A stretch of DNA of 64,000 nt from Veillonella dispar (lineage in GTDB: Bacteria; Bacillota; Negativicutes; Veillonellales; Veillonellaceae). Of the stretch, positions 35,645 through 44,264 are shown piece after piece. The stretch lies in contig NZ_LR134375.1 of the NCBI RefSeq assembly GCF_900637515.1, positions 1,803,001 to 1,867,000 of the forward strand. The letters are read 5' to 3'. The translations under genes were made by a program, and so were the position numbers. Below the pieces are notes generated by a model. The model searched no databases. It was given only the letters and a program-made list of their open reading frames with translations, and was not told where the DNA came from. Position 1 is the stretch's first letter; every line of letters starts with the position of its first letter.

Positions 35645-36283
35645 TTAGCCAGCTGTATATGGGCCGAATCGACCTGCAAATAGGTAGGAACCCATTTTAC
35701 CAAGTTTGGCAGCAAAGAAAGAAGCCACGAGACCTAAAACAATCATAATCCATGCGTTATCAGCATTCACACCGTCAGCGATAGCGATGTAGGCTTGTGC
35801 ACAGGAAAGAATAAAGTAGATAATGGTTAAGTAAATCTTTGCTTTAGGGATTTTAGATGTTCCTGTTTTGTAACGTAATTTACTACCAAAATAACCAGAA
35901 ATACCACCAATGATAACGAGAAGTGGTAAAATCATAGCTGCTAATGAAATTGCAGAGAATAATACATTGGAAATAGATGGAATCAACAAAGCAATAACAG
36001 GTACTAAGAAAGAAGCTACTGTTGCTACGATTGGGAAATGTACCGCAATTGGATGAAAATGAAAATCTAGCAATTTTTCGCGTCTTGGATTAATGCGACG
36101 TGGTTTGTAATCCATCCAAACTGTTGGAGGGAAACCACATGCTGGACAAGGTTGATCCCTGTACTTAGCTTCCTCAATATATCCGCATACACGGCAAATT
36201 ATCCAGTCTGTACCTTGATCAGGTGTTGGTTTAGCTGCGGTAGAACTTGTTGCTGCCGTAGCTGCTTTTTGTTCTGCTGTCAT
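35645..36283 (-). CDS. Rubredoxin-like domain fused to a membrane domain
   Basis: 212 residues. The N-terminal part has a rubredoxin-like iron site (CRVCGYIEEAKYRDQPCPACGFPP) near residues 30-53. From residue 75 there is a DUF2231-like motif (HFHPIAVHFPIVA) and about four membrane helices. An electron-transfer iron site fixed to a membrane module suggests a redox or quinone-linked role; this is inference. It lies between nrdB and the relic nrdB tail, convergent to nrdB. Confidence 0.7.
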   Translation of the reverse strand: MTAEQKAATAATSSTAAKPTPDQGTDWIICRVCGYIEEAKYRDQPCPACGFPPTVWMDYKPRRINPRREKLLDFHFHPIAVHFPIVATVASFLVPVIALLIPSISNVLFSAISLAAMILPLLVIIGGISGYFGSKLRYKTGTSKIPKAKIYLTIIYFILSCAQAYIAIADGVNADNAWIMIVLGLVASFFAAKLGKMGSYLFAGRFGPYTAG

Positions 36284-36420
36284 AATGAAATCTCCTTACT
36301 TAAGAAATTCTATGCAATCAAATAACGATTATTATTTATACACCTATATTATATCATAATTCTCTAAGTAAACAGTAAAATTTATATCCTTATTTATAAA
36401 TTAAATATATTGTTGTACAT

Positions 36421-36471
36421 ATGTAACTATAATCAAGAGCAGCAGCATCTGATTTTGATAATTTAGAATAA
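36421..36471 (+). pseudogene. Relic of a second nrdB 3' end
   Basis: The last 33 bases match the end of nrdB at 29 positions. They still code for AAASDFDNLE and a stop, against AAAFDFDDLE at the real end. About 15 further upstream bases align with a 2-base gap. A terminator follows at 36507-36551, as after a true gene. Reads as the tail of a former nrdB copy, cut by insertion or recombination that brought in the rubredoxin-membrane gene. Confidence 0.65.
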
Positions 36472-36506
36472 GGATAATTAGCTTTCTTATAACATTTTAA
36501 TAATAT

Positions 36507-36551
36507 AAAAAAGGAAGCATTTCACATTCTTTAGTGAAATGCTTCCTTTTT
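36507..36551 (+). terminator. Terminator after the nrdB relic
   Basis: AAAAAAGGAAGCATTTCAC / GTGAAATGCTTCCTTTTT hairpin, loop ATTCTTTA. No intact plus-strand gene now leads into it. Confidence 0.75.
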
Positions 36552-36741
36552 ATATCCCCAAGCCACCCTCATCAAAACAGTTGACACATGGTAATACATT
36601 ATAAAAAATAACTATACATTTATACACAATAAGGGCCTACACGATACATATCTTAAATGCCCCGTACATGTAAATGTCATCTTTTTACGAATTAAGCAAT
36701 CGTGGCTTTGTATCCACCCTATCTTGATTACCAACTTATAC
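36552..36741. other. Intergenic region
   Basis: About 190 bp with no gene, no strong promoter and no repeat seen. Confidence 0.5.
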
Positions 36742-37200
36742 TTAATACTCTATTAAATCAACTGTCCAATTGGTTGACTGTAGTAAATTATCTAATGTAC
36801 GAATCTCCTTAGATATTCTATCTGCTGTTTTTTGTAATTCACTAACATTTATAGTTGCTATCATTTTGATTTCCGAGCCACGAGCACGATAATTAATCGC
36901 ACTCGCACTATCTGCTAAGGCACGATATGCAGATAGACGCATAATTGCACCTTCTTTTTCTGCTATAATTTGTGTTAAAGAGCGCCCTTCAACAATAGTT
37001 GCACAGTTAGTAAGATTAATATCTTTAATGAGTTGTTGAAGTCTAGCAATTGCCTTTTCTAGTTCTTGCATCAACACTATAGGGTTTTCATTAGGTGTTT
37101 CCCCTTCTTGTACTAAACTATTTTGATTTAAACGCCCTCGCAAATCACTAATTTTTTTATTTAAGTCAGCTCGTTCTTGTAATGCCTCTGCTAGTTTCAT
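36742..37200 (-). CDS. DIP1984 family protein
   Basis: 152 residues, mainly helical and coiled-coil. The family signature is MKLAEALQERADLNKKISDLRGRL at the N-terminus and LVQEGETPNENP after it. The family is widespread in bacteria, often near stress or mobile genes, and has no known function. No leader or terminator of its own seen apart from AT-rich flanks. Confidence 0.8.
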   Translation of the reverse strand: MKLAEALQERADLNKKISDLRGRLNQNSLVQEGETPNENPIVLMQELEKAIARLQQLIKDINLTNCATIVEGRSLTQIIAEKEGAIMRLSAYRALADSASAINYRARGSEIKMIATINVSELQKTADRISKEIRTLDNLLQSTNWTVDLIEY

Positions 37201-37282
37201 ATACTCTCACCTCGTAACAAAATAATATGCACATTCAACTTATTTAATGCTACCTATCTACTTATTCTTATTATACAAGGAC

Positions 37283-37699
37283 TTATAAAAGCTTTCTCAT
37301 TAAAATATGAGGACACCCTTCATCAAGGTATTCCTCTCCTTCCGCTTTATAGCCAAGGGATTCATAGAATGGCTTAGCCTGTACCTGTGCAGACAAGGAA
37401 CATGTTTTATATCCATCCCTACGAATAGCATTTTCTGCTGCCATCATAATTTTTGTTCCTAAATGTTGCCCACGATACAGCTTGCGTACTGCCATGCGAC
37501 CAATATGTGCATCTCCGACTACGTCACTTGGAAAATATCGGCAAGTACCAGCTGCTTTACCATCTATGGACAAGAGAACAAATTTTGCAGTCTCATCGAT
37601 TTCATCGAATTCTTCTGTAAAGCCTTGTTCCTTTATAAATACATCAATACGTATTGGTTTTATTTCATCAGTAATATGATCTAAGATTTGAATAACCAT
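37283..37699 (-). CDS. GNAT family N-acetyltransferase
   Basis: 138 residues. Acetyl-CoA binding motif A (GRMAVRKLYRGQHLGTKIM) and motif B region FYESLGYKAEGEEYLDEGCPH, typical of ElaA-type or small-molecule acetyltransferases. Start at the ATG with GGAGG. Acceptor unknown. Confidence 0.85.
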   Translation of the reverse strand: MVIQILDHITDEIKPIRIDVFIKEQGFTEEFDEIDETAKFVLLSIDGKAAGTCRYFPSDVVGDAHIGRMAVRKLYRGQHLGTKIMMAAENAIRRDGYKTCSLSAQVQAKPFYESLGYKAEGEEYLDEGCPHILMRKLL

Positions 37700-37730
37700 A
37701 TAGCCTCCACAGCTACTCATATATCGCTAT

Positions 37731-37756
37731 TTGTGTAAAATTATTTTTGTTATACT
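37731..37756 (+). promoter_or_regulatory. Extended -10 promoter of the peptide-toxin gene
   Basis: TG-T-TATACT at 37748-37756. A possible -35 TTGTGT (37731-37736) is only 14 bp away, so the extended -10 is the main support. The transcript starts about 50 bp upstream of the start codon of the peptide gene. Confidence 0.45.
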
Positions 37757-37813
37757 GTACCTAAGAGAGTCAATTGACGTGAGTTAGGTTCATCACCGAA
37801 AGGTGGTGATACT

Positions 37814-37891
37814 ATGACAAAACATGAAATTACATATGTAGTTATCATAATTTTGTTATCCGTAGTTACTATCATTGCCTTAGTTAAGTAA
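37814..37891 (+). CDS. Small membrane peptide, likely type I toxin
   Basis: 25 residues (MTKHEITYVVIIILLSVV then TIIALVK) with one transmembrane helix, preceded by AAAGGTGGTG. Matches the pattern of holin-like type I toxins: short charged N-terminus, hydrophobic helix, basic end. The 3' end of its mRNA runs into a terminator shared with a convergent RNA whose promoter is at 38016-38045. The toxin call is from form and context, not from a sequence hit. Confidence 0.6.
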   Translation: MTKHEITYVVIIILLSVVTIIALVK

Positions 37892-37902
37892 GGTAATGAA
37901 AA

Positions 37903-37955
37903 CGCCTAACGTAATGAGGTGGCTAGACCTCTAACACGTTAGGCGCATCATTTTT
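37903..37955. terminator. Bidirectional terminator of the toxin/antisense pair
   Basis: CGCCTAACGT / ACGTTAGGCG stem with an inner GGT/ACC pair. Followed on the plus strand by CATCATTTTT and on the minus strand by TTTTCATT. Confidence 0.75.
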
Positions 37956-38009
37956 ACCAAAATTTTAGATGAGCCTAACGCTACCGACACGTTGATTGGC
38001 TCTCTTTAT
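37903..38009 (-). ncRNA. Predicted antisense RNA (type I antitoxin)
   Basis: Minus-strand promoter: -35 TTGCTA (plus 38040-38045) and -10 TATAAT (plus 38016-38021), 18 bp apart. The RNA would begin near 38009 and end at the shared terminator, about 105 nt. It contains a 5' hairpin GAGCC...GGCTC and overlaps the 3' end of the toxin mRNA over about 50 nt, the arrangement of the BsrG/SR4 and TxpA/RatA types. Predicted from sequence only. Confidence 0.45.
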
Positions 38010-38142
38010 GAACTCATTATACTACAATTTAGTCATGAATAGCAAAAATCATTTTTATACAAAATACCTCATTACATCTATATTTCGAACAAGTTATTAA
38101 GTATATTTTTTTTAAAACTTCCATGAAATTTATTTTTAGGTG

Positions 38143-38172
38143 TTGCATAATTTTATCATTTGGGTTTATACT
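38143..38172 (+). promoter_or_regulatory. Promoter of the aromatic operon
   Basis: -35 TTGCAT (38143-38148) and -10 TATACT (38167-38172), spacing 18. The -10 lies within an inverted repeat TGGGT...ACCCA (38161-38179), which could be an operator. Confidence 0.65.
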
Positions 38173-38204
38173 ATACCCAACATTTTAGAAAGGAGCAACC
38201 AAAG

Positions 38205-38294
38205 ATGACTAACCAAATTAGCCTCGCTACAAAACAATACTTTTATTGGTTCTTTATCCAACGTACGGGTAAGGAACTATTTGTGGTGTGCTAA
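38205..38294 (+). CDS. Leader peptide rich in Tyr, Phe and Trp
   Basis: A 29-residue reading frame (MTNQISLATKQYFYWFFIQ at its start) with ribosome site AAAGGAG. The run Tyr-Phe-Tyr-Trp-Phe-Phe at residues 12-17 sits where a ribosome would stall when aromatic amino acids run short. It is followed 40 nt later by a terminator hairpin and then aroF. This is the classic arrangement of an amino-acid attenuator, comparable to trpL or pheL. Confidence 0.85.
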   Translation: MTNQISLATKQYFYWFFIQRTGKELFVVC

Positions 38295-38334
38295 TTAAGG
38301 ATTTTGTCATTATTAGTTGCTTAGAATAGTAAAA

Positions 38335-38370
38335 GGGCTACCCGTATTAGATTACGGGTGGCCCTTTTTT
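38335..38370 (+). terminator. Attenuator terminator before aroF
   Basis: Stem GGGCTACCCGTA / TACGGGTGGCCC with TTTTTT. Its left arm TACCCGTA (38339-38346) can instead pair with TACGGGTA (38264-38271) in the leader-peptide coding region, an 8-bp perfect antiterminator match. Stalling at the aromatic codons leaves that segment free; translation to the stop codon would mask it. Confidence 0.85.
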
Positions 38371-38428
38371 GTTTGCTATCCCGTATGGTAAGCCCTACTA
38401 TTCACTGTAGTTACAAGGAGGAATTATC

Positions 38429-39442
38429 ATGATTATCACATTGAAACAAAATGCAGCAGAAACAGAAGTATCTCGTTTACGCAGTGAATTAGAGGAAAAA
38501 GGCTTCATTATCCATCCTGTAGAAGGCGCTCGCTACAACATCTTGGGTCTTATCGGCGACACTGCATCTCTTGATGCACGCCAAATCGAATCCCTTGATT
38601 TCGTAGATAAAGTAACTCGTATTCAAGAACCATACAAAAAAGCAAACCGTAAATTCCATCCAGATGATTCTGTAATCAACGTAGGTGGAGCACTTATCGG
38701 TGGTGGTCACTTCGCAGTAATGGCTGGTCCTTGCTCCGTAGAAACACCTGAACAAGTATTAGAAACAGCAAAAGCTTGTAAAGAAGCTGGCGCCACAATT
38801 CTTCGCGGTGGCGCTTTCAAACCTCGTACGTCTCCATACTCCTTCCAAGGTATGGGTCCAGAAGGTTTAGAATTGTTAGAGCTAGCTAAAAAAGAAACTG
38901 GTCTTCCTATCGTTTCCGAAGTTATGGATATTTCCCAATTACAATACTTCGATAACGTAGATATGCTTCAAATCGGCGCTCGTAACATGCAAAACTTCAC
39001 ACTTTTAAAAGAAGTAGGTAAATTAAATAAACCAGTTCTTTTAAAACGTGGTTTGTCTGCTACATACGAAGAATGGTTGATGGCTGCTGAATACATCATG
39101 TCCGAAGGTAATGAACAAGTTGTATTATGCGAACGCGGTATCCGCACATTCGAAACTAAAACTCGTAATACATTAGACGTAACAGCAATTCCTATGATGC
39201 ACGAATTATCTCACTTACCAATCATCATGGACCCTAGCCACGCTGCAGGTATGAGCCGCATGGTTCGTCCACTCTCTCTTGCATCTGTAGGCGGCGGTGC
39301 AGATGGCCTTATGATCGAAGTTCACAACGATCCATCCAAAGCATTGTGCGACGGCCCTCAAGCATTACGTCCAGACCAATTCACTAGCCTTATGAAAGAA
39401 GTTATCGCATTGCGCCAAGCATTGGTAGAATGCACGAAATAA
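38429..39442 (+). CDS. aroF: 3-deoxy-7-phosphoheptulonate (DAHP) synthase
   Basis: 337 residues. First step of aromatic synthesis, from PEP and erythrose 4-phosphate. An N-terminal ferredoxin-like domain (residues 1-70) of the type used for feedback control precedes the barrel. Barrel motifs: MAGPCSVET, GGAFKPRTSPYSFQG, and DPSHAAGM. Belongs to the AroA-beta (Thermotoga/B. subtilis) type. First gene of the operon behind the attenuator. The symbol aroF is one of several in use for this enzyme. Confidence 0.93.
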   Translation: MIITLKQNAAETEVSRLRSELEEKGFIIHPVEGARYNILGLIGDTASLDARQIESLDFVDKVTRIQEPYKKANRKFHPDDSVINVGGALIGGGHFAVMAGPCSVETPEQVLETAKACKEAGATILRGGAFKPRTSPYSFQGMGPEGLELLELAKKETGLPIVSEVMDISQLQYFDNVDMLQIGARNMQNFTLLKEVGKLNKPVLLKRGLSATYEEWLMAAEYIMSEGNEQVVLCERGIRTFETKTRNTLDVTAIPMMHELSHLPIIMDPSHAAGMSRMVRPLSLASVGGGADGLMIEVHNDPSKALCDGPQALRPDQFTSLMKEVIALRQALVECTK

Positions 39443-39516
39443 TCTCAAATATCACACAAATAAGCTAGTATCCGTTATAATAGATACTAACTTATTCTTT
39501 TATGAAAGGAACCGTT

Positions 39517-40569
39517 ATGACTCGCATCCACATTAACGCGTCCACACCGTATGACGTTGTCATCGAGGAAGGCGCTTTACAACGCATCACCGATTATATT
39601 AAACCGTTAAAACCAAATTGCCGTGTTATCATCGTCAGCGACAGCAACGTGGCACCACACTATTTGGATTCTGTGAAAGCTAATATGGAACATGCGGGTT
39701 ATACTGTTTGTGATTATGTATTTCCTGCTGGTGAAAGCTCCAAAAATGCTCATCAACTCATCGATTTAGTAGAGTACATGGCAGCCCAATCGTTAACGCG
39801 TAAAGATCTTCTCATCGCCCTTGGCGGTGGTGTTGTAGGCGATATGGCAGGCTTTGCAGCTGCTACCTACTTACGTGGTATCGACTATGTACAGGTTCCT
39901 ACGTCTCTATTAGCCGCTGTAGACTCCTCTGTAGGTGGTAAAACAGCAGTCAATCTAGAAGCCGGTAAAAACTTGTGGGGTGCTTTCAAACAACCGATCC
40001 TTGTTCTCTGCGATCCAACTACACTCAATACATTGCCAGACATGGAATGGAAAAATGGATGTGGGGAAATTATCAAATACGGTTTCCTCGATGTACCAGG
40101 TTTATTAACTCAACTCGAACATAAACCATTAATAAAACATCGCGATAGCGTGAGTGCCGTCATCGCTCGCTGCGTTCAAGCAAAAGCAGATATCGTAGAA
40201 CAAGACGAACGTGAGTCTGGTGTTCGTGCCCTCTTAAACCTAGGTCATACCTTTGGCCATGGCATCGAAAAGGCCAGTCACTTTGAAGTCCACCATGGCT
40301 ATGCTGTAGCCATCGGTATGGTCCTCATGGCTCAAGGTGCGGTAAAACATGGAGAATTAGATGCAGCGGCATTAGAAAAATTAAAAGCCCTCATCGAAGC
40401 ACACGATTTGCCAACTACTACGACCATAACGAAAAAAGAGATCTTAGCAGCTGCTAAACACGATAAAAAAAGCGAAGGAGCAACTATAAAAATCGTCGTT
40501 CCTACCAGCTATGGACATAGTGAACTTAAGGTGGTAACCCACGAAGAGCTTGCCACCTATTTAGATTAA
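39517..40569 (+). CDS. aroB: 3-dehydroquinate synthase
   Basis: About 350 residues from the ATG with AAAGGAA at the right distance. NAD- and zinc-dependent enzyme; motifs GDMAGFAAATYLRGIDYVQ, TSLLAAVDSSVGGKT, and NLGHTFGHGIE. The frame is open for five codons before this ATG. A 74-bp gap separates it from aroF. aroA follows after 10 bp. Confidence 0.94.
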   Translation: MTRIHINASTPYDVVIEEGALQRITDYIKPLKPNCRVIIVSDSNVAPHYLDSVKANMEHAGYTVCDYVFPAGESSKNAHQLIDLVEYMAAQSLTRKDLLIALGGGVVGDMAGFAAATYLRGIDYVQVPTSLLAAVDSSVGGKTAVNLEAGKNLWGAFKQPILVLCDPTTLNTLPDMEWKNGCGEIIKYGFLDVPGLLTQLEHKPLIKHRDSVSAVIARCVQAKADIVEQDERESGVRALLNLGHTFGHGIEKASHFEVHHGYAVAIGMVLMAQGAVKHGELDAAALEKLKALIEAHDLPTTTTITKKEILAAAKHDKKSEGATIKIVVPTSYGHSELKVVTHEELATYLD

Positions 40570-40579
40570 GGAGATTTAT

Positions 40580-41848
40580 ATGCATTCCGTAACGAACGCC
40601 ATCCCTACAGGGACGATTGCGTCCATCCCAGCAAAGGCCCATGCACACCGCGCATTGATTTGTGCAGCTCTTGCTACCTCTCCATCTACTATATTACTGA
40701 GTCGTACCTCTAAGGATATCGATGCAACGATGGACTCCTTACGAGGCTTAGGAGCTCACGTAGTATATGAAAATAAAATTGTTACCGTTACTTCTGGCCC
40801 CGCTCCTGCAAAGGGCAATGTAGTACCTCACGAATCAGGCACTACATTACGCCTTTTATTACCTGTAGCAGCATCCATCTGTAATGATGTAGATGTAGAT
40901 GCTAAAGGTCGTTTACCAGATCGCCCACTAGAACCTATGCTAAGTGAAATGAAAGCGCACGGCGTGACTTTTTCCCAAGACAAACCACCATTTACTATGA
41001 CAGGTCATCTTCAAGGCGGTCAATTTAGTATGGTTGGTGATGTGAGTAGCCAATTCTTCTCTGGATTATTGTTGGCTGCTCCTCAAATCGGCTTATCTAC
41101 TATTACCTCTACTACGCCACTACAATCTAGCGATTATGTAACATTGACAACTGAAACTATGCGCAATTTTGGTGTAGAAGTAGAGCATACCTTACCAGAT
41201 ACTGATATTAACGAGGCTTTCACAGTCCCATTTGGTGCATCCTTCATCGGTCGTGATAATTATCAAATCGAAGGCGACTGGTCTAATGCAGCGATCTGGA
41301 TGGTGGCAGCCGGTATGACGGGCAGACCAATTACGATTACAGGTATGAACAAAAACTCTGTACAAGCGGACCGCCGCATCATGCAAGTTATGATTGATGC
41401 TGGTTGTGATGTTATCTGGGATGGTATGAATGTGACGGTCACAGGTCGTGCTTCTAAACCGATTCATGCAGATCTTGAGCAAATGCCTGATATGTTGCCT
41501 GTTATGGCGGCCCTCGCTTGCTCTATTTCTGGTGAAAGCGCCTTTGTTAAGGGTGCTCGCCTACGTCTAAAGGAATCGGATCGTCTTGTAGCCGTTGCTA
41601 ATCTCGTAAGAGACTTAGGCGGCACGGTTCGTGAAGATGGTGATGACCTATATATCATCGGAAGTGGTATACTTAAAGGTGGCCAAGGTGATTGCGTAAA
41701 TGACCATCGCCTCGTTATGGCTGGCACATTAATGGCTCTCATCAGTGAAAATCCTGTTACCTTAAAAGATAGCGAAGCTATCACAAAATCCTATCCAGAC
41801 TTCTTCGAGGACTGGAACTTACTGGGCGGTAATGCACAACCAGTTTAG
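40580..41848 (+). CDS. aroA: EPSP synthase (3-phosphoshikimate 1-carboxyvinyltransferase)
   Basis: 422 residues. Joins shikimate 3-phosphate with PEP. Two-domain fold with motifs ESGTTLRLLLPVA and RLKESDRLVAVANLVRDLGG. In the N-terminal phosphate-binding loop the usual K-S pair reads Lys19-Ala20 (AKAHAHRAL), so one conserved serine is replaced by alanine; Lys19 and Arg24 are kept. Ribosome site AAGGAG. Stop codon 72 bp before aroC. Confidence 0.93.
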   Translation: MHSVTNAIPTGTIASIPAKAHAHRALICAALATSPSTILLSRTSKDIDATMDSLRGLGAHVVYENKIVTVTSGPAPAKGNVVPHESGTTLRLLLPVAASICNDVDVDAKGRLPDRPLEPMLSEMKAHGVTFSQDKPPFTMTGHLQGGQFSMVGDVSSQFFSGLLLAAPQIGLSTITSTTPLQSSDYVTLTTETMRNFGVEVEHTLPDTDINEAFTVPFGASFIGRDNYQIEGDWSNAAIWMVAAGMTGRPITITGMNKNSVQADRRIMQVMIDAGCDVIWDGMNVTVTGRASKPIHADLEQMPDMLPVMAALACSISGESAFVKGARLRLKESDRLVAVANLVRDLGGTVREDGDDLYIIGSGILKGGQGDCVNDHRLVMAGTLMALISENPVTLKDSEAITKSYPDFFEDWNLLGGNAQPV

Positions 41849-41920
41849 ATTTCTAATCGTATCTGGTGAAATCTAATAGATAATAGAAATAGTACGTACT
41901 ATATAGTAGGAGTTAATATA

Positions 41921-43015
41921 ATGGCATCTAATTTCGGTAAAACCATACAGGTATCTACCTTTGGCGCCTCTCATGGGTACGCCATTGGCGGTATTGTAGA
42001 GGGTCTACCTTGTGGACATACCATCGATATCGATGAATTAAAAGCCTTTTTAAAGCGCCGTGCGCCAGGGCAAAATCAATTAACAACGCAACGTAAGGAA
42101 GCCGATGTACCTGAGTTTTTAGCAGGTATCGTAGATGGTATGCTCAGCGGTTCTCCATTGGCATTTATGATCCGCAACACATCCCAGCATTCTAGCGATT
42201 ACAATAACTTGCGCGATATCCCTCGCCCATCTCATGCGGACTTCACAGCTCGCATGCGCTACGGCGACAAGGTAGATATGCGCGGAGGTGGCCATTTCTC
42301 AGCTCGCCTCACAGCACCACTTTGCGTAGCTGGTGGCATCGCCCTTCAACTATTACGCGAAAAAGGTATCGAAATCCACGGCCATTTAAAACAAGTGGGA
42401 ATAATCCAAGATGCTCCTATCGATATGGTTCATCCAGCTATGAAAGCATTAGCTAACATCGCTGCAGAGCCGATTGCTATGGTTGATCCAGAAAAACGTA
42501 CTGAAGTAGAAAACTTGGTCATGAAGCTCAAAAAAGATGGTGACTCTACCGGTGGTATCGTTGAGGTCGTTGCTACAGGGCTACCTATTGGCCTTGGCAA
42601 TCCAAACTTTGACGGCATTGAAAACCGACTAGCTCGCGTTATCTTTGGTGTACCTGCCATTAAGGGCGTATCCTTCGGCGGTGGTTTTGACATGTGTGCT
42701 AAGCTTGGTTCCGAAGTGAATGATGCTTTCACCATGAACGACGACAAGATTACAACAACGACTAACAATAGCGGTGGTATCCAAGGCGGTATTACCAATG
42801 GTTTGCCGCTCGTTATGCAAGTCGGTATCAAGCCAACACCATCTATTTATAAAGAACAACATTCTGTATCACTTTCACAAAAAGAGGACACATTGCTCAC
42901 CATTCAAGGTCGTCATGACCCATGTGTAGCGCTTCGTGCAGTACCTGTTATCGAAGCTGTAACAGCCCTCGTTATTCTTGATTTCTTAGGAGATATTGAC
43001 CATGAACTTAGATGA
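41921..43015 (+). CDS. aroC: Chorismate synthase
   Basis: 364 residues. FMN-dependent final step to chorismate. Motifs FGASHGYAIGGIVEGLPCG, RAPGQNQLTTQRKEAD and MRGGGHFSARLTA are the three family signatures. Its 3' end overlaps pheA by 14 bp. Confidence 0.95.
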   Translation: MASNFGKTIQVSTFGASHGYAIGGIVEGLPCGHTIDIDELKAFLKRRAPGQNQLTTQRKEADVPEFLAGIVDGMLSGSPLAFMIRNTSQHSSDYNNLRDIPRPSHADFTARMRYGDKVDMRGGGHFSARLTAPLCVAGGIALQLLREKGIEIHGHLKQVGIIQDAPIDMVHPAMKALANIAAEPIAMVDPEKRTEVENLVMKLKKDGDSTGGIVEVVATGLPIGLGNPNFDGIENRLARVIFGVPAIKGVSFGGGFDMCAKLGSEVNDAFTMNDDKITTTTNNSGGIQGGITNGLPLVMQVGIKPTPSIYKEQHSVSLSQKEDTLLTIQGRHDPCVALRAVPVIEAVTALVILDFLGDIDHELR

Positions 43016-44141
43016 AGTACGCGTTAAAATTAACGACATAAACGATCAGATGCTCGAATTATTCAAAGAGCGCATGGAACTCTCCAAAGATGTTGCAGCG
43101 GCAAAGAAAGAAATGAATAAGGCCATTTACGATGCTAAACGGGAACGAGATATTCTCGACAAAGTAACGCGAGATGCAGGCCCTGACCTCGATCTATATG
43201 CGCGTCGTTTCTTCGAAGCATTATTCAGCTTGAGCCGTACGTACCAATCTGAACAGTTATTCCAAGATAATGAGTTCACTGTAAAAATGAAAAAAGCCAT
43301 TGAGCAATCCCCTACCTTACCTCCTCAACGAGGCAGCGTAGCTTGTGCTGGCGTATTCGGCAGCAATGCACAAGTGGCATGTGATAAATTATTACCACTT
43401 AGCCAAATTCACTACGTAACAGGCTTCCGTGCCGTATTCGATGCCGTTGAGTCTGGTGAATGTCAATTCGGTGTATTACCTATCGAAAATAGCTCCAATG
43501 GTTCTGTAAAAGAAGTATATGACCTTCTAGAGGATCGTAAATGCTATATCGTACGCGGTACACGCCTATGGATTTCTCACGATCTACTCGTGAAAAAAGG
43601 CACAAAACTAGAGGATATTCATACTATCATCTCTCACCCACAAGCATTGGGCCAATGTAGTCACTTCCTAGAAAAACTAGAAGGTGTAGAATTGCGCTCC
43701 TTTGATAATACAGCGCGTGCTGCACAGTTAGTAGCAGCCAGTGACGATCCAGGTGTAGCCGCTATCGCAGCACCTCAATGTGCAGACTTGTACAACTTGT
43801 CTCCATTGATGCGCAACATCCAAAACAGCGATAACAACTATACGCGCTTTATCTGCATTAGCAAGGACTTCCATGTGTATCCAGGGGCTAACAAAATCTC
43901 TGTAGTAACAACAGCAAGTCACGCTCCAGGTGGTCTTGGTACATTGCTTACCAAGTTTGCTAACATCGGTGTCAACCTTACAAAACTCGAGTCTCGCCCT
44001 ATCGTAGGCCATAACTTTGAGTTCTTGTTCTACCTCGACTTAGAGGCATCCTTAGCGGATCCAAAGGTGTTGTCTGTGCTAGCAGAGCTTCATACATCAC
44101 AAGATAAGTTCCGCTTGCTCGGTAATTATCCAGAAAACTAA
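43002..44141 (+). CDS. pheA: Bifunctional chorismate mutase/prephenate dehydratase
   Basis: 379 residues, three parts. Residues 1-90 are an AroQ-type chorismate mutase (MNLDEVRVKINDINDQMLELFKE). Residues 110-290 are prephenate dehydratase, where ENSSNGSVKEVYDLL and ISHPQALGQCSHFLEKL match the family. Residues 300-375 are an ACT domain with the ESRP motif (LESRPIVGHNFEFLF), so feedback by phenylalanine is expected. Makes phenylpyruvate. Start behind AGGAG within aroC. tyrA is not in this operon. Confidence 0.94.
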   Translation: MNLDEVRVKINDINDQMLELFKERMELSKDVAAAKKEMNKAIYDAKRERDILDKVTRDAGPDLDLYARRFFEALFSLSRTYQSEQLFQDNEFTVKMKKAIEQSPTLPPQRGSVACAGVFGSNAQVACDKLLPLSQIHYVTGFRAVFDAVESGECQFGVLPIENSSNGSVKEVYDLLEDRKCYIVRGTRLWISHDLLVKKGTKLEDIHTIISHPQALGQCSHFLEKLEGVELRSFDNTARAAQLVAASDDPGVAAIAAPQCADLYNLSPLMRNIQNSDNNYTRFICISKDFHVYPGANKISVVTTASHAPGGLGTLLTKFANIGVNLTKLESRPIVGHNFEFLFYLDLEASLADPKVLSVLAELHTSQDKFRLLGNYPEN

Positions 44142-44208
44142 TATATTCATCTGTACTAGTGCCTATAAGGGCATATATAGTACAATGAATGTAGTTATAA
44201 AATTTCAA

Positions 44209-44236
44209 TGGCTAATAGGTACCAGCCTATTAGCCA
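44209..44236 (+). promoter_or_regulatory. Hairpin ahead of aroEK
   Basis: Perfect 11-bp stem TGGCTAATAGG / CCTATTAGCCA with a 6-base loop in the gap between pheA and aroEK. No T run follows, so it is not a simple terminator. It could be an mRNA processing or stability element. Confidence 0.4.
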
Positions 44237-44264
44237 TTCTATGTATATTGACCTAGGAGGTCCT

